Assembly (NCBI GenBank): GCA_030831375.1
Contig: JAURLF010000222.1
Span: 1 to 12,327, forward strand
Direction of reading: 5' to 3'
Length of the DNA stretch: 12,327 nucleotides
DNA from: Gaiellales bacterium
Lineage (GTDB): Bacteria; Actinomycetota; Thermoleophilia; Gaiellales; F1-60-MAGs149
Shown here one piece after another: positions 6,288 to 12,327 of the stretch; position 1 is the stretch's first letter, and every line of letters begins with the position of its first letter. Below the pieces are notes generated by a model that was not told the DNA's origin, did no database searches, and worked only from the letters and a program-made list of their open reading frames with translations. The translations under genes and the position numbers were made by a program.

Positions 6288-7724
6288 TCACGAGCCGCTC
6301 AGCGCCCGCAGCACGTCGGCGGCGATCGGAGCGGCCACGTCGCCGCCCGTTCCGGCGGTCCGCTCGACGAGGACGGCGACCGCGTAGCGGGGCGCCGACG
6401 CCGGCGCGAAGCCGATGAACCAGGCGTCGTTGAGGCCGTCGTCGCCCGTCTCCGCCGTGCCCGTCTTGCCCGCCACGTCGAGGCCCTCGACGTTCGCCGC
6501 GCCGCCCGTGCCCTCGTCGACGACCTGCCGCATCAGGAGCCGCAGCTGGGCCGCGGTCTCGGTGGTCATCGCCCGGCCGAGGAAGGCCGCGCCCGGCCGG
6601 CGCATGACGGTGCCGTCGGGCGCGCGCACCTCGAGGACGGGCTGCGGCTGCGGCACCTGGCCGCCGTTGGCGACGGCCGCGGCCACGAGCGCCATCTGCA
6701 GCGGCGTCGCCAGCAGGCGCTCCTGGCCGATCGCGAGGCGCGCCTCGTCGACGTTGGCGCCGGGCCGCACCTGGTTGCCGCGGCGGTTGTAGATGCCGGA
6801 GGCGAGGTTCTGGTCGGCGGGGTAGTCCCACGGGACCCGCTTGAAGAAGCCGAACGCCGCCATGGTCTCCTCGAGGCGCTCCTCGCCGAGCTCGATCCCG
6901 ACCGAGGCCATCGTGGTGTTGACGGAGTTGACGAGCGCGTAGCCGAAGTCGTGCTCGCCCGGGTCCTTGCCGTTGAAGTTGCACAGCTCCTGCCCGCCCG
7001 TCTCGATGCAGGCGCCGGCGGGGAACTCGGTCGACACCTCGACGACGCCGTTGTCCAGCGCGCTCGCCGCCGTCACCACCTTGAAGGTGGAGCCCGGCGG
7101 GTAGAGGCCCTGCGTGGCCCGGTTGAGGAGCGGCGAGCCGGGAGCCTCGAGGGCGCCGGCGAGGCCGTCGTTCGGATCGAACGTGGGAGTGGACGCCATC
7201 ACGAGCAGGCCGCCGTTCGACGGGTCGATGACGACGACGCTGCCCGTGCCGCCCGCGGCGCGCAGACCGTCCATCGCCGCCTGCTGCGCCTCGGCGACGA
7301 GGCGCAGGACGACGTCGTCGCCGCGGACGGTGTCGCCGCGCATGCGGTCGAAGGCGTTGCGGACGCCGGCCAGGTCGCTGGTGGCGCCCGTCAGCTCGGG
7401 GTCGAGGGCGCGCTCGAGACCCGCGCGGCCCGCGAGCAGCGACGAGTAGCCGACGAGCTGGGCGGCGAGGCCCTTCTCGGGGTAGCGGCGCAGGAACACG
7501 TCGCGGCCGTCGAGGCGCCCCGGCACCGAGTCGGCGAGGACGACGCCGTCCGCGGTGACGATCGCGCCGCGATCGACCTCGAGGTCGCGGTACACCAGCC
7601 GCACGTTGCTCTGGCGCGCCTCGAGCGCGCCGCGCGCCCAGACCTGCCAGTAGGTCGTCATGCCGATCAGGGCGACGAGGCCGACGGCGAGGACCAGGAA
7701 GAGGCGGCCGATGCGGGCGTTCAC
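6288..7724 (-). CDS. pbpA: Class B penicillin-binding protein, PbpA-type transpeptidase
   Basis: 478 residues, close to the size of mycobacterial PbpA. It is an inner-membrane D,D-transpeptidase that cross-links peptidoglycan in partnership with the SEDS polymerase encoded just upstream. An N-terminal anchor helix (about 7-29) is followed by a short PBP dimerisation-type region (from R52-G53) and the transpeptidase domain. The catalytic motifs are intact: STFK (212-215, nucleophile Ser212), SVN (267-269) and KTGT (420-423). Two cysteines (239 and 248) lie in the extracytoplasmic part and could form a disulfide. The reading frame is open far upstream, but the true start is GTG at 7724. It overlaps the rodA stop as GTGA, and the signal-anchor begins at once. 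It is an operon member with 28 bases before pknB. Confidence 0.96.
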   Translation of the reverse strand: MNARIGRLFLVLAVGLVALIGMTTYWQVWARGALEARQSNVRLVYRDLEVDRGAIVTADGVVLADSVPGRLDGRDVFLRRYPEKGLAAQLVGYSSLLAGRAGLERALDPELTGATSDLAGVRNAFDRMRGDTVRGDDVVLRLVAEAQQAAMDGLRAAGGTGSVVVIDPSNGGLLVMASTPTFDPNDGLAGALEAPGSPLLNRATQGLYPPGSTFKVVTAASALDNGVVEVSTEFPAGACIETGGQELCNFNGKDPGEHDFGYALVNSVNTTMASVGIELGEERLEETMAAFGFFKRVPWDYPADQNLASGIYNRRGNQVRPGANVDEARLAIGQERLLATPLQMALVAAAVANGGQVPQPQPVLEVRAPDGTVMRRPGAAFLGRAMTTETAAQLRLLMRQVVDEGTGGAANVEGLDVAGKTGTAETGDDGLNDAWFIGFAPASAPRYAVAVLVERTAGTGGDVAAPIAADVLRALSGS

Positions 7725-9022
7725 GTGCGCTCCCGGTTGGCGCGCTGCGAGATGCACAGGAGCAGTGCGGCGATCGCGAAGTTGGCCGTGACGCTGGATC
7801 CGCCGTACGAGACGAACGGCAGCGTGAGGCCGGTCAGGGGCAAGAGGCGCACGACGCCGCCGACGATCACGAACGCCTGGAAGGCGACGGCGACGGCGAG
7901 GCCGCTGGCCAGGAGCTTGGAGAAGCCGTCGTCGGCCTGGGTGGCGATGCGGAACCCGCGCCAGGCGAGCAGCAGGTACAGGAGCACCACCGCGGCGGCC
8001 CCGAGCAGGCCCATCTCGTTCGCGATCACCGAGTAGATGAAGTCCGTCTCGGCGTACGGGATGATCGTGTCGCCGTTCGCGCCCAGGATCAGGCCGCGGC
8101 CGAAGCCGGCCCCGGCGACGCCGCCGTCGGCGATCGTGTAGATCGACTGCGCGATCTGGTACGCCGAGCCCTGCTCGTCGGGCCACGGGTCGAGCCAGCC
8201 GTCGATGCGCGTCTGCACCTGCGGGGCGATCTGGAGCGCGGCGAGGCCGCCGAGCGCGAACAGGCCGAGCCCCGCGCCGACGTAGAGCAGGCGCCCCGTC
8301 GCCACGTACACCATCGACAGGGCGATCGCGAAGAGGAGCAGCGACGAGCCGAGGTCGTTCATCGCCACCAGCAGTACGAGCGCGGCCCCGGTCAGGATCA
8401 GGAGCGGCAGCGCGTGGCGCAGGGCGGGGATGCCGATCCCGAGGACGCGGCGCGCGGGGGCGGCGAGCACCTCGCGACGCTCCCGCAGGTAGCCCGCGAG
8501 GAACACGACGAGCAGGATCTTCGCGAACTCGCCCGGCTGGATCTGCAGGCCGGCGACGCGGATCCACAGACGCGCGCCGTTGACCTCGGTGCCTACGACG
8601 ATGGTGGCGAGCAGGAGCAGCACCGCCAGCGCCCCGCACGTGTAGCGGAGCGACTCGAGCCGGCGGATGTCGCGGAACGCGACGGCGACGGCGACGAAGA
8701 GGCCGAGGCCGAGCGCGATCCAGAGGCCCTGGTCGCGGGCGAGGTCCGGGTCGATGCGGTGGATCTCGATCAGCCCGATCGCCGCGAGGACGGCGGTGAT
8801 CGGCAGCACGTACGGGTCGGCGTCCGGGAGGTACAGGCGCAGCGCGACGTGGGCGGCGCCGTAGGCGAGCGCGAACAGCGCGGCGGCGATGAGGGGCGAC
8901 CACGCGAACGCCTCGGCGCGCGCGATCTGCACGGCGGCGAAGCCGGCGGTGGTGATCACGAGCGCGAGCGCGAGCAGCGCGAGCTCGCGGTTGCGCTCGG
9001 GCAGGCGGAGGTAGGCGCTCAT
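7721..9022 (-). CDS. rodA: SEDS peptidoglycan glycosyltransferase (RodA/FtsW/SpoVE family)
   Basis: 433 residues with about ten membrane helices, typical of SEDS proteins, which polymerise lipid II into glycan strands at the outer face of the membrane together with a class B PBP. Signatures: W-IRVAGLQIQPGEFAKI (153-169), the large extracytoplasmic loop with the conserved ETDFIYSVIANEMGLLG (325-341, invariant Asp327), and LPLTGLTLPFVSYGGSS (394-410). The cluster position next to pbpA and pstP matches rodA of M. tuberculosis (Rv0017c), hence the symbol; sequence alone cannot separate RodA from FtsW with certainty. A GTG at 9049 could extend the N-terminus by nine residues. The ATG at 9022 is preferred because it overlaps the pstP stop as ATGA, the same junction style as the rest of the operon. 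The 3' end overlaps pbpA by 4 bases. Confidence 0.95.
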   Translation of the reverse strand: MSAYLRLPERNRELALLALALVITTAGFAAVQIARAEAFAWSPLIAAALFALAYGAAHVALRLYLPDADPYVLPITAVLAAIGLIEIHRIDPDLARDQGLWIALGLGLFVAVAVAFRDIRRLESLRYTCGALAVLLLLATIVVGTEVNGARLWIRVAGLQIQPGEFAKILLVVFLAGYLRERREVLAAPARRVLGIGIPALRHALPLLILTGAALVLLVAMNDLGSSLLLFAIALSMVYVATGRLLYVGAGLGLFALGGLAALQIAPQVQTRIDGWLDPWPDEQGSAYQIAQSIYTIADGGVAGAGFGRGLILGANGDTIIPYAETDFIYSVIANEMGLLGAAAVVLLYLLLAWRGFRIATQADDGFSKLLASGLAVAVAFQAFVIVGGVVRLLPLTGLTLPFVSYGGSSVTANFAIAALLLCISQRANRERT

Positions 9023-10170
9023 GGGGCCATGGGCGGGATGGCCAGCCACGGGGAGGACTCCGCGAGCGCCGTGACGCGACCCTCGGCGCCGCTGCGCGAC
9101 CGGATCCGGTGGTCGAGCAGCGCGTCGCGCTCAGCCGCGTCGAGGGCGGCCGCGGGGATGGCGCTCACGACGACGGGGCGGTACAGGGTGAGGTCGCCGG
9201 CGATCTCGACGGGCAGCCCCTGATAGACGGCGATGCGCCCGTCCGGGGTGGCGCCGACGAAGTGCGCCCACTGCAGGCCGATCGCGACGGCCACGGCGAC
9301 GGCGATGCCGAGCGCGGCCAGCCCCGCGGCGAGGAGCGCGACGGTGCGCCGCCCCTCGCGCCGCACGGCCGCGGCGGGCGCGGGCGCCTGCCCGCCCGCG
9401 AGGGCCAGCGCGCCGGCCGGCACGATCAGGGGCGCGGCGCGCTCCGGCTCGGTGTCGTCCGCGTCGCGCTCGCCGAAGCGCACGAGCACCGCGGTCACGT
9501 TGTCCTCGCCGCCGGCGCCGTTCGCGGCCTGCACGAGCAGCTGCGCGGCGCGCTCGAGCGGCTCGCCCGCGCCGAGGATGCGCGCGATCTCGTCGTCGCC
9601 GACCATCCCGGTGAGGCCGTCGGAGCACAGCAGCAGCACGTCGCCGGCCTGCGGCGCGAGGCGCACGAGGTCGACCTCGACGCCGGCCTCCGCTCCGAGC
9701 GCGCGCGTGATCACGGAGCGCTGCGGGTGGCGCTCCGCCTCGGCCGGCGTGAGTGCGCCGCGGCGGATCAGCTCTGCCACGAGCGAGTGGTCGTCCGTCA
9801 CCTGCCGCAGCCGCCCGTCGCGCCAGAGGTAGGCGCGGGAGTCGCCGACGTGGGCGACCGCGACCTCGTCGCCGTGGATGACGGCCGCGGTCAGCGTCGT
9901 GCCCATGCCGGCGAGGGAGGCGTCGTCGCGGGCGGCCTGGTGGATGCGCGCGTTGACGTCCTCGAGGGCCCGCACGAGCTCGTCCGGGCCGCCGTCGAGG
10001 CCGTGCAGCGCGGCCACGGCCATGGCGCTCGCGACTTCGCCGGCGCGGGCGCCGCCCATGCCGTCGGCGACGGCGAAGACGGGGTCGGAGAGGACGAGCG
10101 CGTCCTCGTTCGACTGGCGCAGCCTGCCGACATCGGTGCAGGCAGCCGCGTCGCGGACCGTGACCGGCAT
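9019..10170 (-). CDS. pstP: PP2C-family Ser/Thr protein phosphatase, membrane-anchored (PstP type)
   Basis: 383 residues. The N-terminal PPM/PP2C domain (about 4-233) removes phosphate from PknB and its substrates. Metal-site motifs are present: SNEDA (20-24, D23), VADGMGG (34-40, D36), HVGDSRAYL (107-115, D110), CSDGLTG (182-188, D184) and GGEDNVT (220-226, D223). A basic patch (R270-R275) precedes one helix (about 277-299). About 84 residues then lie outside the membrane and contain GRIAVYQGLP (311-320), resembling the YDGHVAIYRG stretch of mycobacterial PstP. The protein is shorter than the 514-residue M. tuberculosis PstP, mainly through shorter linkers. ATG 10170 shares one base with the fhaB stop (TGATG), and the 3' end overlaps rodA by 4 bases. 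Confidence 0.95.
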   Translation of the reverse strand: MPVTVRDAAACTDVGRLRQSNEDALVLSDPVFAVADGMGGARAGEVASAMAVAALHGLDGGPDELVRALEDVNARIHQAARDDASLAGMGTTLTAAVIHGDEVAVAHVGDSRAYLWRDGRLRQVTDDHSLVAELIRRGALTPAEAERHPQRSVITRALGAEAGVEVDLVRLAPQAGDVLLLCSDGLTGMVGDDEIARILGAGEPLERAAQLLVQAANGAGGEDNVTAVLVRFGERDADDTEPERAAPLIVPAGALALAGGQAPAPAAAVRREGRRTVALLAAGLAALGIAVAVAVAIGLQWAHFVGATPDGRIAVYQGLPVEIAGDLTLYRPVVVSAIPAAALDAAERDALLDHRIRSRSGAEGRVTALAESSPWLAIPPMAP

Positions 10171-10667
10171 CAGGCGTCCCCGGGCTCGTAGACCATCCGC
10201 GTCGAGCCGATCGCGACCTCGTCGCCGTCGTCGAGCGCCGTCTCCGCGGCGATCCGCTCGCCGTTGACGAACGTGCCGTTCGTGGAGCCGAGATCGGCGA
10301 TCGTCAGCCGGCCGCCCCGGACCCGCACGAGGGCGTGGCGCGCGGAGACGAAGCCGTCGCCCTCGAGCAGCGCCTGGGCGTGCGGGTCACGGCCGATCAG
10401 GACCTCGGACTGGTCGAGGACGACGGCGGCGCCGGGCGGCAGGACGTCGCTCTCGAGGACGAGCAGGCGCCCGGGCCGCGCCGGCGCGGCCGACGCGGAC
10501 GCAGGCGGCGGCACCGGGACGGCGTCGAAGCCCTGGCCGGGCCGGAGGATCATGCTCTCCTGCGCGCCGCGGACGTCGCGGACCGCGGTGCGGGCGATGC
10601 GCCAGACGAACAGGTAGAGGAGGACCAGGACCGCGATCCGCAGGAGGAGCAGCGCCTGGTCGACCAC
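10170..10667 (-). CDS. fhaB: Membrane-anchored FHA-domain protein (FhaB/FipA type)
   Basis: 165 residues. One N-terminal helix (about 5-23) anchors a cytoplasmic region: a basic stretch, a Pro/Ala-rich linker (about 50-66) and a C-terminal FHA domain (about 67-160). The FHA phosphothreonine-binding motifs are intact: IGRD (91-94), VSARHA (107-112) and GSTNGTFVNG (127-136, N130). FHA domains dock onto phosphothreonine in kinases and their substrates. The counterpart in mycobacteria, FhaB/FipA (Rv0019c), links PknB signalling to division proteins. The start is GTG at 10667, four bases after the fhaA stop; an upstream extension would overlap fhaA and is not needed for the helix. The gene order fhaA-fhaB-pstP-rodA-pbpA is the standard actinobacterial one. 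Confidence 0.93.
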   Translation of the reverse strand: MVDQALLLLRIAVLVLLYLFVWRIARTAVRDVRGAQESMILRPGQGFDAVPVPPPASASAAPARPGRLLVLESDVLPPGAAVVLDQSEVLIGRDPHAQALLEGDGFVSARHALVRVRGGRLTIADLGSTNGTFVNGERIAAETALDDGDEVAIGSTRMVYEPGDA

Positions 10668-10671
10668 GGAC

Positions 10672-11538
10672 TCAGCCGGGTCGCCGCTCGATCCGCAGCG
10701 TGCTTGTGCCCACCGTGATCTCGTCGCCCTCGCCGACGGCCTCGCGGCGGATCCGCCGGCCGTTCACCAGTGTGCCGTTCGTCGAGTCGAGGTCGCGCAC
10801 CTCGAAGCCGTCGCCGGCGCGGCCGACCTCGGCGTGGCGGCGCGAGACGTTGCCGTCCGCGACGCTCACGTCGCAGTCCTTCGAGCGGCCGATCACCACC
10901 GCCGCGGCGCCGAGCGGGACCTCCCCGCCGGGCCAGATCAGCACCCAATCCGCGGCGGGAGCGGCGGCCGGCGGCGCGGGAGCCACCGGCTCGTCCGCGG
11001 CCAGGGGGTCCTCGTCGGAGAACGGGTCGACGACGGGGGCGGCCGAGGGGGCGGGCGCCGGAGGCGCGGCGGCAGCTGCGACGGGTGCGGCCGCCGCGTC
11101 GGGCGCGGCGTCGAACTCCTCGGGCAGGCGCACGCCCGGCGGCGGAGCGTCCGTCGCGACGGGCGGTGGCGTCTCCTCCATCTCGGCGGCGATGCCGAAC
11201 GTCCCGACGTCGAGCTCGTCGGCCGTCTCGATCAGGACGCGCGCGCGGCCCGGCAGCGCGTACCCCTCGCGGCGGGCGTGCTCGGTCAGGTAGCCGGCCA
11301 GCTCGGTGCGCAGGCGCGCCTCGTACGCGAGGAACTGCTCGCGGTCGGCGGGCGAGAGGTAGACGGTGTAGACGTTCGGCACGTAGACCTGCGACACGGA
11401 GATGACCTTGTGGTCATCCATCTCCTTGGCCAGCTTGCGGGCCAGCTCCACGGGCTGCACGTGCGACCGGAATGTGCGCCCGATGCCGCCCTCGAAGACC
11501 CCCTCGAGGCGGCTCTCGATCCGTCGCAGGAAACCCAT
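10672..11538 (-). CDS. fhaA: FHA-domain protein with N-terminal DUF3662 domain (FhaA type)
   Basis: 288 residues, cytoplasmic, with no membrane helix. The N-terminal domain (about 1-120), beginning MGFLRRIESRLEGVFEG, is the DUF3662 module characteristic of FhaA. An Ala/Pro-rich disordered linker (about 122-195) contains an acidic patch, DPFSDEDPLA (171-180). The C-terminal FHA domain (about 197-285) has IGRS (216-219), VSRRHA (231-236) and DSTNGTLVNG (251-260, N254), the phosphothreonine pocket residues. In M. tuberculosis, FhaA (Rv0020c, 527 residues) binds the PknB-phosphorylated MviN pseudokinase and restrains peptidoglycan synthesis. This copy is shorter, chiefly in the linker. The start is fixed by a good GGAGG sequence nine bases upstream. 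A pseudokinase of MviN type lies in the same window, a plausible partner. Confidence 0.94.
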   Translation of the reverse strand: MGFLRRIESRLEGVFEGGIGRTFRSHVQPVELARKLAKEMDDHKVISVSQVYVPNVYTVYLSPADREQFLAYEARLRTELAGYLTEHARREGYALPGRARVLIETADELDVGTFGIAAEMEETPPPVATDAPPPGVRLPEEFDAAPDAAAAPVAAAAAPPAPAPSAAPVVDPFSDEDPLAADEPVAPAPPAAAPAADWVLIWPGGEVPLGAAAVVIGRSKDCDVSVADGNVSRRHAEVGRAGDGFEVRDLDSTNGTLVNGRRIRREAVGEGDEITVGTSTLRIERRPG

Positions 11539-11547
11539 TCAGCTGAT

Positions 11548-11552
11548 CCTCC
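11548..11552 (-). promoter_or_regulatory. Strong Shine-Dalgarno for fhaA
   Basis: GGAGG on the minus strand, nine bases before the fhaA ATG, in the 28-base gap after the upstream gene. It is the clearest ribosome binding site in the window and fixes the fhaA start. The downstream operon genes rely mostly on overlapping stop-start junctions. Confidence 0.75.
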
Positions 11553-11566
11553 GGTCGCGGGGGCGA

Positions 11567-12327
11567 TCACGCGGGCGCCGCGTCCGGGGCGGCCCCGGCC
11601 CGGCGTGCCCGCACCAAGATCACTATACCCGCCGCCCCTGCGCCCCCCAGGGCCGCGAGCGGGCTCCAGAGGCCGCCCGTCAGCGTGTAGCCGATGGCGA
11701 TCGTGGCGATCGTGCCGAGCCCGAGCCAGAGGCCCGCTGCGATGGCGAGCGGCCGGCCCTGCGCGGTCAGCACCGCGGGCGCGGTGATGGCGAGCGCGGC
11801 CCACACGAGCGCGAGCAGCGCCGGCCCAGGGCCGACGGCGGCGGCGACGAGCGCGGGGGTCGCGATCGGGTCCTCCATCCCCGCGACGGCGCGGCCGAGG
11901 CCCGCGGGATCGGCGAGGGGGACGGGCGCCCAGGCGACGCCGGCGAGGCCGAGGCCGACGCCGGCCGCGAGCCCGCCGGCCGCGCCGAGCACGCCGCGCA
12001 CCCAGCCGCGCGCCGCGGTGGCCGCGGCGAGCGGGTAGACGGCGCCGGCGAAGAGCAGCGCGCACAGGGGCGCCAGCACCGGCAGCAGCACGCGGCGCCC
12101 GTCGCGGGCCATCAGCCCGGTCCACAGCGCGGCGGCGACGGCACCGGCCGGCACGAGGCCGAAGGCGAGGTTGCCGAGCAGGGGCAGGGCGGCCGCGAGC
12201 ACCAGCGCGCCGGCGAGGAGCGGCAGCCGCAGGGCGACGACGGCCGCGAGCAGGCCGATCGCCACGGGCCATGCGGTCGGGTAGAAGGGCATCGCGCCGA
12301 GGAGCAGCGCCGCCGCCGCCGCGGTCA
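11567..12327 (-). CDS. Polytopic membrane protein, C-terminal part (possible tail of a second Ser/Thr kinase)
   Basis: The frame is open from the right edge to the TGA at 11569-11567: 252 codons. An ATG at 12292 could start a 241-residue protein, but there is no Shine-Dalgarno before it and the 11 codons upstream are open and hydrophobic, so the gene probably begins outside the window. The visible part is almost wholly membrane helices (about seven or eight) with a short basic loop, ARDGRRVLLP, near one-third of its length and a basic tail (VRARRAG). It lies 28 bases upstream of fhaA on the same strand, so it is likely in the operon. From memory, similar GNL-G and AG-EDP-A polytopic regions occur as C-terminal tails of actinobacterial Ser/Thr kinases. 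If so, it could replace the missing pknA. That is inference; no kinase sequence is visible here. Confidence 0.6.
   Translation of the reverse strand, partial: TAAAAALLLGAMPFYPTAWPVAIGLLAAVVALRLPLLAGALVLAAALPLLGNLAFGLVPAGAVAAALWTGLMARDGRRVLLPVLAPLCALLFAGAVYPLAAATAARGWVRGVLGAAGGLAAGVGLGLAGVAWAPVPLADPAGLGRAVAGMEDPIATPALVAAAVGPGPALLALVWAALAITAPAVLTAQGRPLAIAAGLWLGLGTIATIAIGYTLTGGLWSPLAALGGAGAAGIVILVRARRAGAAPDAAPA

Noticed and set aside
4757..6418. 553-codon plus-strand frame opposite pknB
   Set aside because: Mirror frame of a GC-rich gene. The sense strand has an intact kinase and PASTA repeats with every motif in place.
6240..8036. 598-codon plus-strand frame opposite pbpA and the end of rodA
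   Set aside because: Antisense shadow that crosses two real genes. Low-complexity Arg/Asp/His-rich product without recognisable domains.
6288..8903. Long minus-strand frame that would extend pbpA far upstream
   Set aside because: The extra part is an out-of-frame Arg/Pro-rich reading of rodA. The signal-anchor and the GTGA overlap place the pbpA start at 7724.

Overview
GC-rich (roughly 70-75%) bacterial DNA with actinobacterial hallmarks: a PASTA-domain Ser/Thr kinase, a PP2C phosphatase, two FHA proteins, a SEDS protein and a class B PBP in one cluster, plus a dCTP deaminase of the mycobacterial type. The cluster without trpG or a visible pknA, GTG starts and probable leaderless genes fit a deep-branching actinobacterium (Thermoleophilia-like). 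That placement is inference from gene content, not from a phylogenetic marker.

Layout. 1-1016 (minus): 5' part of a polytopic, GT-C-like membrane protein that runs off the left edge. 1017-1273: a 257-base non-coding gap with a probable leaderless promoter, a 14-bp perfect terminator hairpin and an imperfect long-range stem that may belong to a small RNA. 1274-1837 (minus): dcd. 1838-1902: a short divergent promoter region. 1903-3345 (plus): a degenerate Ser/Thr kinase (pseudokinase), one membrane helix and an extracytoplasmic discoidin-like domain. 3342-11538 (minus): a tight operon read as fhaA, fhaB, pstP, rodA/ftsW, pbpA, pknB, ddl, with four 4-base or 1-base overlaps. 11567-12327 (minus): the C-terminal part of a polytopic membrane protein entering from the right edge, immediately upstream of fhaA.

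How it works together. The operon is a cell-wall growth module. PknB senses muropeptides or lipid II through four PASTA repeats and phosphorylates targets. PstP reverses this. FhaA and FhaB read phosphothreonine. The RodA-like SEDS polymerase and PbpA transpeptidase build peptidoglycan, and Ddl supplies the D-Ala-D-Ala precursor. The convergent pseudokinase gene resembles the C-terminal half of mycobacterial MviN/MurJ, the known FhaA-binding, PknB-phosphorylated regulator of precursor export, but here it is a separate protein. This is the most interesting feature of the window. I found no CRISPR array, insertion sequence, tRNA, rRNA or obvious foreign island.
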